DNA of 6,274 bases from assembly GCA_003520455.1 (NCBI GenBank), contig DOUV01000557.1, forward strand, positions 1 through 6,274, read 5' to 3'. Shown here piece by piece: positions 1 through 6,100 of the stretch. The notes below the pieces were generated by a model that was given only the letters and a program-made list of their open reading frames with translations, was not told the origin of the DNA and made no database searches. The translations under genes were made by a program, and so were the position numbers. Source of the DNA: Chloroflexota bacterium. Its GTDB lineage: Bacteria; Chloroflexota; Anaerolineae; Ardenticatenales; Ardenticatenaceae. Positions within the stretch are counted from its first letter, which is position 1. Each line of letters begins with the position of its first letter.

Positions 1-102
1 CTGGGGGGCGGATGAATTTGGAATGTGCAGCAGCGCGCTGCAGACCGCTCAAGCAGCTCCTACGAACCATGGTCCCACCCGCGCAACGACGACTTGACCG
101 AT

Positions 103-135
103 GTTCTAGCTCCAATAGCAATTGGTTCTAGCTCC
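103..135. repeat. 11-bp direct repeat with 22-bp period in the leader
   Basis: GTTCTAGCTCC occurs at 103-113 and again, identically, at 125-135. The period is 22 bp, about two turns of B-DNA, so both copies would lie on the same face of the helix. Between them is a small inverted repeat, CCAAT/ATTGG. This arrangement fits tandem binding sites for a transcription factor of the cluster downstream, but no known consensus is recognised. That role is an inference from spacing and position. Confidence 0.45.
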
Positions 136-181
136 CCTCACACAGTCCCACACAATACTCATCCAAATACTCCTTTTGTAC

Positions 182-206
182 ACCGGCAATCGAATCGATT
201 GCCGGT
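182..206. promoter_or_regulatory. Perfect 25-bp dyad, candidate repressor operator
   Basis: The left arm ACCGGCAATCGA (182-193) is the exact reverse complement of the right arm TCGATTGCCGGT (195-206), around a single central A at 194. The dyad ends five bases before the first start codon of the plus-strand cluster (212). A perfect dyad of this size next to a start codon is typical of an operator for a dimeric HTH repressor of the TetR, MarR or PadR type. No regulator gene is visible in the window. In RNA it could form an 11-bp stem with a 3-nt loop that would cover the ribosome site, so an RNA-level role is the alternative. No poly-T tract follows, so it is not a terminator. Confidence 0.6.
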
Positions 207-211
207 AAATT

Positions 212-445
212 ATGTCTATGCCGACAACAGGAGCCGACCATTATGAAATTCGCGTCCGGGGTCTGCTGGACAGCCACTGGAGCGCGTGGTTTGAGGGGTT
301 GGCGCTGACCCCCTTGGGGAACGGCGAGACCCTCATCGCCGGCCCAATCCAGGACCAGGCCGCTTTGCATGGGATTCTGGCCAAGATCCGGGACCTGGGC
401 CTGCACCTCGTCTCGGTAGTCTGTGTGGACTCCAGAACCGATTGA
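212..445 (+). CDS. Small conserved-type hypothetical protein, 77 aa
   Basis: This is a soluble protein of 77 residues with no signal peptide or membrane segment. It has a compact pattern: EIRVRGLLDSHWSAWFEGL near the N-terminus, then GETLIAGPIQDQAALHGIL, and a C-terminal KIRDLGLHLVSV segment. From memory this resembles short uncharacterised proteins of Chloroflexota and actinobacteria that sit beside regulators or SDR genes. I cannot give a function. An in-frame TAA at 206-208 makes ATG 212 the first possible start; ATG 218 is an alternative. No clear Shine-Dalgarno sequence precedes either, so translation may be leaderless or weak, unlike the genes that follow. It is the first gene of the cluster, directly behind the 25-bp dyad, so it would be the first to respond to a regulator bound there. 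Confidence 0.75.
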   Translation: MSMPTTGADHYEIRVRGLLDSHWSAWFEGLALTPLGNGETLIAGPIQDQAALHGILAKIRDLGLHLVSVVCVDSRTD

Positions 446-470
446 AACGATAAGAAAAGAGGGGCTTGAA

Positions 471-605
471 ATGGAAATGGTCCGCCGGGCACCTGGCTCG
501 ATCCCGGCAACTCACACGGTCAGCAACGACTTCTTGCACAGCGCCATGATCTGGGGAACAACGCTGGCGTTCGTGCGGCTTGCTTCGCTGAAAGGACGTG
601 ATTAA
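471..605 (+). CDS. Possible 44-aa small ORF between the first and third genes
   Basis: The frame could also start upstream at GTG 423, overlapping the previous gene, but ATG 471 has a good Shine-Dalgarno sequence (AGAGGGG, 458-464, six bases before it), so I prefer ATG 471. The product is 44 residues, with a basic N-terminus (MEMVRRAPG) and a moderately hydrophobic segment around residues 23-37 (AMIWGTTLAFVRLAS). That segment is too short and mixed to call a membrane helix firmly. The TAA stop (603-605) ends one base before the ATG (607) of the next gene, and that gene's Shine-Dalgarno lies in the last codons of this one, so the two would be translationally coupled. I recognise no family. It may be a real small protein, a leader ORF, or a remnant of a degraded gene. 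Confidence 0.35.
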   Translation: MEMVRRAPGSIPATHTVSNDFLHSAMIWGTTLAFVRLASLKGRD

Positions 606-606
606 G

Positions 607-1212
607 ATGAGTTTGTATACAATTTTTCTATTTGTGCATGTGACCGGCGCCATTGGCTATTCGGCCGGTACCCTCATATCTGTACTCGGTCTATCATCCC
701 TGCGGCGTGCTCGCCGCGTAGAGCAGGTTCGTTCTCTCCTCGAGTTGCTGGAGCTGACCGGCCTGGTTTCCGGCATCAGCTTACTGCTCACCATCATTGC
801 CGGACTCTATATGGCAGGCACCACCTGGGGCTGGCAAACCGGCTGGATCGATGTGGCCCTGGGCAGCCTGGTGCTGCTGCTGGCAATGGGCGTGTTAATG
901 GGCCGGCGCCGGCACGTAATTGCCATGCTGGCGAAAGAGATGCCGGATGGCCCGCTGCCCGCGTTCCTGGAGCAGCGGATTCATGACCCGTGGATGGCCC
1001 TGGGCGTCTATATGCTGGTCACCCTGGTGCTTGGCATTGTCTTCCTGATGACTGTCAAGCCTGCCCCTGGCAACTCTCTGCTCGTGATCGGAGTGTCGGT
1101 GCTGCTCGGCGTGGCGTTGAGCCTGCCAGGCTGGCCTGGAGCACAATGGTTGGTCGCGCGAGTCAAGGGTGCTTCACCTATGAAGGGAGGCGACAATGTC
1201 CGAACATCCTAA
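607..1212 (+). CDS. Integral membrane protein, DUF2269-like, 201 aa
   Basis: This is a predicted inner-membrane protein with five hydrophobic segments, at about residues 4-29, 51-72, 80-99, 128-150 and 156-175. A basic loop follows the first segment (LRRARRVEQVR, 32-42) and another lies after the third (GRRRHVIAM, 99-107). A histidine in the first helix (H11, in LFVHVTGAIGY) and the overall layout resemble the DUF2269 group of predicted membrane proteins, whose function is unknown; this is recognition by pattern only. ATG 607 is chosen over GTG 598 because AAAGGA (591-596) sits ten bases before ATG 607 but only one base before GTG 598. The 3' end overlaps the nitroreductase-family gene by 17 bases, so the two are likely co-translated. 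The role is unknown; membrane partner or sensor for the neighbouring redox enzymes is only a guess. Confidence 0.8.
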   Translation: MSLYTIFLFVHVTGAIGYSAGTLISVLGLSSLRRARRVEQVRSLLELLELTGLVSGISLLLTIIAGLYMAGTTWGWQTGWIDVALGSLVLLLAMGVLMGRRRHVIAMLAKEMPDGPLPAFLEQRIHDPWMALGVYMLVTLVLGIVFLMTVKPAPGNSLLVIGVSVLLGVALSLPGWPGAQWLVARVKGASPMKGGDNVRTS

Positions 1213-1696
1213 GCGTGAGCGACAGCGCCCGCTGATACGGCGGATCCAGGCCCGCTTTATGGCCGTGATCAACATCCCCGTGCGAATGCTTCTGCGACTC
1301 CCCTTTCCAACTCCGCTCAGCAGGCGGCTGATGCTGCTCTCCTACACCGGTCGCAAGAGTGGTAAGGCCTACCAGACACCGGTGAGCTACGTGCAGCAAG
1401 GCGACACGCTCCTCACCCCAGGCGGCGGCAACTGGAAGTGGAACCTGCGGGATGGCCGGCCGGTGCGGATCCGGCTGCGCGGCCGGGATGTCCTGGCGCA
1501 GCCTGAACTTGTAAAGGATCCTGACGAGATCGAACGCTTGCTCACGGTGATGACCGCCGCGAATCCCGGCGTCAGCGCCTTCGTCGGCATCCCCAAGGGA
1601 CCCGATGGCCGGCTGGACCGCGATCGTCTTGAGGCCGCAGTGCGCTATGGCTTCAGGATCGTGCGCTGGCATCTCGGAGAGGAGGTGGCACCATGA
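1196..1696 (+). CDS. Nitroreductase/quinone reductase family protein, deazaflavin (F420)-dependent type
   Basis: The 166-residue protein belongs by pattern to the Ddn/DUF385 split-barrel family, whose known members use reduced F420 to reduce nitroimidazoles or quinones. The supporting motif is LSYTGRKSGKAYQTPVSYV (48-66), the family's TxGRKSG cofactor-phosphate region, followed by GGGNWKWNLRDGRPVRIRLRG-like strands at 76-96. The length is close to the approximately 150 aa of mycobacterial Ddn, plus a basic, amphipathic N-terminal extension (residues 7-36) that may lie on the membrane. The start is well supported: AGGGAGG (1184-1190) is five bases from ATG 1196. The gene overlaps its upstream neighbour by 17 bases and its downstream neighbour by ATGA. 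The natural substrate cannot be read from the sequence. If F420 is the cofactor, the host should carry F420 biosynthesis genes elsewhere; a flavin-binding relative is the alternative. Confidence 0.88.
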   Translation: MSEHPKRERQRPLIRRIQARFMAVINIPVRMLLRLPFPTPLSRRLMLLSYTGRKSGKAYQTPVSYVQQGDTLLTPGGGNWKWNLRDGRPVRIRLRGRDVLAQPELVKDPDEIERLLTVMTAANPGVSAFVGIPKGPDGRLDRDRLEAAVRYGFRIVRWHLGEEVAP

Positions 1697-2067
1697 CACA
1701 GACAATTCGGCTCTTCATGCTATTCGAGGGGGCAAGTTTTGTCGCCGCTTCCCTCATTCACTCCGGCGTGTTTATCGCCGGCTACGAGCATTCCCAGGCC
1801 CGCGTCGCCGAGGGTGTGATCGCGGCTGTCCTTATCGCCGGCCTGGTATTATCCTTCGTCCGCCGGGCATGGACCCGTTGGGTTGGGCTGGCGGCTCAAG
1901 GTTTCGCTCTCCTGGGCACGCTGGTCGGTCTCTTCACCATCGCCATCGGCATCGGTCCCCGCACCGCGCCGGACCTCGTCTATCACGCCACGATCCTGGC
2001 AGTGCTGGTGTGGGGCTTGATCGTCACGGCGCGAGCGGGCTCTCAACGTGCTGGCTGGCGTGCTTGA
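1693..2067 (+). CDS. Small four-helix membrane protein, 124 aa
   Basis: This is a predicted integral membrane protein with hydrophobic segments at about residues 5-27, 40-57, 63-88 and 93-112 and a short basic tail. Polar residues in or beside the helices include E12, H23, E32, H33, E40 and H99, which could suit binding of a proton, metal or quinone; that is speculation. I cannot name a family with certainty, although similar small proteins occur as hypothetical genes in Chloroflexota. A strong Shine-Dalgarno sequence (AGGAGGTGG, 1680-1688) precedes ATG 1693, and the start overlaps the stop of the nitroreductase-family gene as ATGA, indicating coupled translation. The next gene begins 22 bases downstream. 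It is the second multi-helix membrane protein in the cluster, flanking the redox enzyme on the other side from the DUF2269-like protein. Confidence 0.75.
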   Translation: MTQTIRLFMLFEGASFVAASLIHSGVFIAGYEHSQARVAEGVIAAVLIAGLVLSFVRRAWTRWVGLAAQGFALLGTLVGLFTIAIGIGPRTAPDLVYHATILAVLVWGLIVTARAGSQRAGWRA

Positions 2068-2089
2068 TGTGGATCATTGAGAGGTGGAC

Positions 2090-2848
2090 ATGAGTACTCT
2101 CAACAATAAGGTAGCCTTCGTAACCGGCAGCTCGCGTGGTATTGGCGCAGCCATCGCCAGACTCTTTGCGCAGGAAGGTGCAAAGGTGGTGGTGCACGGA
2201 AGGGATACGCAGGCGTTGTCCGCCGTGCAGGCGGAAATCGAACAGGCCGGCGGACAGGCAATGCATGTCGCGGCCGACATCACCAGGTTCGCCGAGATCG
2301 AGACGATGCGTCATCAGATCGAACAGGCATTCGGACCGGTCGATATCCTCGTCGCGAACGCGGGGGGCAGCTCTACCATGCCCGGCCCGCTCGAACAGAT
2401 AAGCGAGGAAGGGTGGCACGCATCTGTCGACGGCAACCTGACCGCGACATTTCTAACCATCAAGAGCTTTCTTCCCGGTATGAAGGTCCGGAAAGCCGGC
2501 AACATCATCACCATTTCCTCATCCGCCGCCCGCCGACCGCACCCTGGATCGCCCATCCCTTACGCCGCCGCCAAAGCTGGCATACAGATCCTGACCCAGG
2601 ACCTCGCCGCCCAGGCCGGTCCCTACGGCGTTCGGGCCAACTGCATCGCTCCCGAGACCATCCTCACCGAGCGCAACAAGCAGCGCATACCCGATGAACA
2701 GAAACAAGCTCTACTGGACCTCCATCCCATCAGACGCCTCGGTACACCCGAGGACGTGGCTCGCGCAGCGCTGTTTCTCGCTTCAGATGATGCGGCGTGG
2801 ATCACCGGCATTGTCTTAGACGTCGCGGGCGGGGCCGTTTTGGTATAA
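2090..2848 (+). CDS. Short-chain dehydrogenase/reductase (classical SDR), 252 aa
   Basis: This is a cytosolic NAD(P)-dependent oxidoreductase of the FabG-like classical SDR type. Visible motifs are the Rossmann TGSSRGIG (12-19), GRD after the second strand (37-39), D63 of the adenine pocket, NAGG (90-93), catalytic N116, and the triad S145-Y158-K162 in ISSSAARR...YAAAKAG. Arg16 in the glycine motif and Arg38 suggest a preference for NADP(H). The C-terminus ends with TGIVLDVAGGAVLV, usual for the family, and the length of 252 aa is normal. ATG 2090 is preferred because AGAGGT (2080-2085) lies five bases before it; GTG 2084 would overlap that site. The substrate cannot be deduced: FabG-like names are often given to such proteins, but without acyl-carrier genes nearby a dedicated 3-oxoacyl-ACP reductase role is not supported. 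It is the last gene of the cluster. Confidence 0.93.
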   Translation: MSTLNNKVAFVTGSSRGIGAAIARLFAQEGAKVVVHGRDTQALSAVQAEIEQAGGQAMHVAADITRFAEIETMRHQIEQAFGPVDILVANAGGSSTMPGPLEQISEEGWHASVDGNLTATFLTIKSFLPGMKVRKAGNIITISSSAARRPHPGSPIPYAAAKAGIQILTQDLAAQAGPYGVRANCIAPETILTERNKQRIPDEQKQALLDLHPIRRLGTPEDVARAALFLASDDAAWITGIVLDVAGGAVLV

Positions 2849-3186
2849 GTCGGATTGGAAAACGAAAGGGACGATCCCGTACGTAGCAACAGATCCTTGA
2901 TGCCGGCCCGCAATGCGCCGCCGCCGCCCTGGATACCCTCTTGGACGGTGATCTGATTGTGGATCGCCGTCAGAAGGGGCAAGCATCCACTGATGCCTGG
3001 AAACCAGTGATGGCCTGCCGAGCTGGTGGCAGGAGTATGGTCGCCGTCGGTTCGGACGTTGTCGTCTCCGTGGGCGGGGCCGTCGGCATCGGCGTCGGCG
3101 GCGGCGTGGCTGGGGTGATCGAGGCCGAATCGAGAAAGCGGGGCTCCCTCCAACGAGCGGAGCCCCGCTCGTTCCAGCCTGGACAG
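2849..3186. other. Intergenic stretch between convergent genes, possible eroded coding DNA
   Basis: No intact gene is supported. No clear terminator for the plus-strand cluster is visible just after the SDR stop; GGGA-CGA-TCCC (2868-2878) is only a tiny hairpin, and CCTGCC/GGCAGG (3014-3033) a six-bp stem without a T tract. Around 3050-3115 the plus strand is a loose GGCGTC-type repeat. Read on the minus strand, it gives a Pro/Thr-rich peptide (TPATPPPTPMPTAPPTE), and about 2890-3000 in another frame gives AIHNQITVQEGIQGGGG. These look like surface-protein linker or coding fragments but have no start, no stable frame and no recognisable domain. A terminator hairpin lies at 3137-3169. Confidence 0.5.
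3131..3169 (-). terminator. Hairpin terminator of the minus-strand surface-protein gene
   Basis: The arms AGCGGGGCTCC (3137-3147) and GGAGCCCCGCT (3159-3169) form a perfect 11-bp stem with an 11-nt loop. On the minus strand the stem starts 17 bases after the TAG stop (3187-3189) and is followed by TTTCTCG, a short and interrupted T tract. This fits an intrinsic terminator of moderate quality for the large gene. Read from the plus strand the stem has no T tract behind it, so it is less likely to stop the SDR transcript, though a strong stem between convergent genes may serve both. Confidence 0.7.
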
Positions 3187-6100
3187 CTACCGCGCATGGA
3201 TGACGATGCTGCCACCTCCAATCACGGTCGTCGGATCGGCGTCATCATCGTCACCTATCTGATTGTCATAGACGATGGTATCCCCGTTGTTCTTGTCCCA
3301 GATCTTGATGCGGAATTTATCGCTTCCGCCGCCGCCCTTGATCTGGCCGTCGATGGCCGTCAGCATGAAGCCGAAGTCGCCCGCGCCGTTGATCGTGCCG
3401 GAGCCCTTGTACTGCGCCCGCGCGCCGGCCACCACCAACCACTCGTAGCTGTCGGAATGGAACTTCAGGCCCGCGGTCTGGAACTCGAAGCTTGTGACCC
3501 CTGTCGGGACGTCGGCGCCCTTCTTGTACTTCGAAACGAAGGCGAAGTTGGCCCGCCCCGTGAGGGTTGGATCGGCCACGTAGGCTCCCGGCGGCGAGAT
3601 GATCCAGCCCCCGCCGGTTACGAAGCCGCCGCTGGGATCGTAGACTGCCAGCAAGGCACTCTCCGGCGGCGAGGTAAAGTACCCGCCCACCACGGTGACC
3701 TCGATCACGTACACATTGGTGCTCAGCCCATCCAGCGTCGCCGTCGAAGCACTGGCCTGATCGACGTTGCCTACCACGGTCCCCACCAGCGTGCCGTCCG
3801 TGGACTTCACATCGTAACGGACCTGGGCCAGGGCGAGATCGGCGAGGGTGCCCGTGCTGGTTTGCACCACGGTCGCCGCCAGGTCTAGCGTCGAGCCGGC
3901 CGGGATAACGGTTTCACCCGTGTACGTCACAGTCGCCTCGCGCGGTGCGATCACCAACGTCCCGGTCGCATCGGGCGCCCAGTAGTTCAGATTGTCCAGC
4001 GAGGCGATCACGGTGTACTCGCCCGGATCGGTGGGCGCCGTTGGCGAGCCGTTGTAGCTTACCGTCACGCCACTCAGCGCCAGCGGACTCGTCTCGACCG
4101 TCACAGCCTTCGGCGTCCCGTCGTACATCTGCGTCAGGTCGTCGAGCGTGATCGTGATGCTGGCCGAGGCCTTGAGCACGTTGATCGTTACATCCTTCGA
4201 GGCGCCGGTGTAGTTCGCCGTATCATCCGGCGTGAAGTCGACGTGTAGGGTCTGATTGTCGCCCGCGTTCAGCACCGTCCCAGCCGGCGGCGTATAGGCG
4301 AAGACGCCGCTCACCCTCACATCATTGAATTCGGCCGTCGCGTTCAACTGCGTCTCGCTCAGCGCTGTGCCATAGACGATGTCCGCCGGGTTGTCCCAGA
4401 GGATCGTCGGCGTCACCTTGACGGAGGTGATGGTGATGGGCACCTCTTGGCGGCTGATGTTGCCGGCCCGGTCCGCTGCCTCGACGGTGAGCAGGTGGAG
4501 CCCGGCCTGCTTGGGCACCAGCGTGTACGCCCAGGCCGTTCCATCCCGTCTTGCGATAGCCGAGTAGCTTGTGCCATCCGGCTGGGCCACCCGGATGTAG
4601 ACTTCGCTTACGCCACCCCCGTCGCTCACGGTACCGGTGAGCGAGGCCACGGGCGTGGTGACGACCGAGGTTACTGCGAGCGCTGGCGGGACCGTGTCTA
4701 CGGTGTAGGTCCGGGTCAGGGGCTCGGTCATGCGGTTGCCCACACCATCGGTGCCGTAGAGGGCGAGGGTGTGGGTGAGGCCGTCGCCCTGCTCGGTGAC
4801 CAGCAGCGTCGAGGCCCACGTGCCCGTCACGCCGGTGCCGGAGGTCACAGTGACCTGGCTGCAGCCGGGCCCGTAGCTCTGGTCAACACAGATGGCGAGC
4901 TCGCCGACCTGGAAATCATCCTGCAGCTCGCCGCGCAGGAGCAGCTCGCCTTGCGGCATCGAGGGAGCCAGGAGGGCCAGCTCGACCTGCGGCTCGAGGG
5001 TGACGACCGGCGGAGTGTCGTCGAAGTCCACAGGGCGCGGGCCGGTCCAGGCGCTGACATTGCCGAAGCGGTCGGTAGCCCGGGCACGCAGCTCGAACCA
5101 GTCAACGTTGGTGGATTTACCAGCGTCCCACTGGCACGACCAGGTGCCGTCGTCCGGGAAGGCCTGCGGGCAGGTGATGGTCGTGGTCACTCCGGACGGC
5201 AGCGCCTTGACCTCGAGCTCGATCGTGGGCACGCCGGCGGCGTCGTGGGCAACACCGGTGACTATATTGAGGGACGGATGGGCCAGGCGCTCCGGCAGGG
5301 TGATCGCCAGGCCCTCCGGTGGGGCGATATCCACGGGGTGGAGCAGCCAGACCCAATCGTAGGCACCGTGGGTCGCGTCGGTGAGAACAGCGTTGATCTC
5401 ACCCGCCGCGGCCGAGCCGTCGGCAGTGGCGCTGAACTGGAGCGTGCCCGAGCCACCCGGCGCGATGGCGGGCAGGACGACGCTCGTGGTGCTGCCGCCG
5501 CCAAACCTGAGGGCGCCGTACGCCCTCAGATCGAGTTCGGTACCGGTCGCCGGGACCGTGCCCGCGTTGGTGTAGACGACGGTGTAGTTGACCGTCTGCC
5601 CGGCGTGCAGCGGGAACGGCTGCTCATCCTGCGGCAGGCTCACGTCGGGTTGGCCATCCAGGTTGGCGTCCAACCGCTGGTCGGGGGTGAGCAGGCCAAA
5701 GAACTGGTCTGCCAGATAGGCCGCCTGAACTGCTGGCTGGCTCGGTGTGATGGTCACCCGGACATCCGTGTCGACGAACTGGCCCTGGTTGGGCAACACC
5801 CCGGAGCTCAGCGACGACCAGGCATAGTGCTGGGTCAGGGTGAGGTCGCTGGGGGCGAAGGCGGCCGCCACCGGATTGAGCACCCGCGGGCTGTTGAGCG
5901 GATTCTTGTCGGGCATCGCTGCCCACAGCCGCAGCCCGTCCTCCTCGGTGGCGAAGGCCACCAGCTTGAGCGCGGCAGCCGTCGGGTCGGTGATCCCCAG
6001 CAGGCTGAAGGGCAGATAGATGTCGGTAACCAGTGAACAGTAATCAGTGAACAGTGGACAGTGGACAGTGTCACCACTGTTGACTGATAACTGATCACTG

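Larger units (their letters stand above)
1..211. other. Non-coding leader region upstream of the plus-strand cluster
   Basis: I see no convincing gene here. The stretch is less GC-rich toward its right end than the genes that follow, as expected for a promoter region. It contains a 12-bp perfect palindrome (GCAGCGCGCTGC, 30-41), a direct repeat (103-113 and 125-135), a short inverted repeat CCAAT-AGCA-ATTGG (112-125) and a 25-bp dyad (182-206). TTGACC at 94-99 resembles a -35 box, but the best -10 at proper spacing (TAGCAA, 116-121) is poor, so I do not call a promoter. A short minus-strand reading frame starting with ATG at 70 runs off the left edge, but nothing in it is recognisable. Confidence 0.6.

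Noticed and set aside
30..41. 12-bp palindrome GCAGCGCGCTGC
   Set aside because: It is GC-rich, short, has no loop or T tract and lies near the window edge with no related gene; it could easily be chance.
94..121. Sigma70-like promoter TTGACC ... TAGCAA
   Set aside because: The -35 match is fair, but the -10 matches the consensus at only about half of the positions, and sigma consensus for this lineage is uncertain. It is mentioned but not called.
1605..2093. Plus-strand frame of 162 codons overlapping the four-helix membrane protein
   Set aside because: It is Arg/His/Pro-rich out-of-frame reading. The competing frame has a strong ribosome site, an ATGA coupling and clean transmembrane helices.
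3014..3033. CCTGCC/GGCAGG hairpin as terminator of the plus-strand cluster
   Set aside because: The stem is only six base pairs with an eight-base loop and no T run on either strand.
2623..3153. Minus-strand open frame overlapping the SDR 3' end
   Set aside because: Its second half is the antisense of a well-supported SDR with catalytic motifs. The intergenic half is noted only as a possible coding remnant.
2941..3888. Plus-strand open frame of 315 codons running from the intergenic region into the surface-protein gene
   Set aside because: It crosses the terminator hairpin and the end of the minus-strand gene, has no Shine-Dalgarno sequence and shows only Gly/Val/Arg-rich low-complexity sequence.
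4447..6036. Long plus-strand open frame of 529 codons opposite the surface-protein gene
   Set aside because: It is rich in Arg, Gly, Ala and Val without domains, as expected for the antisense of a GC-rich gene. The minus-strand frame has clear domain motifs throughout and accounts for the whole region.
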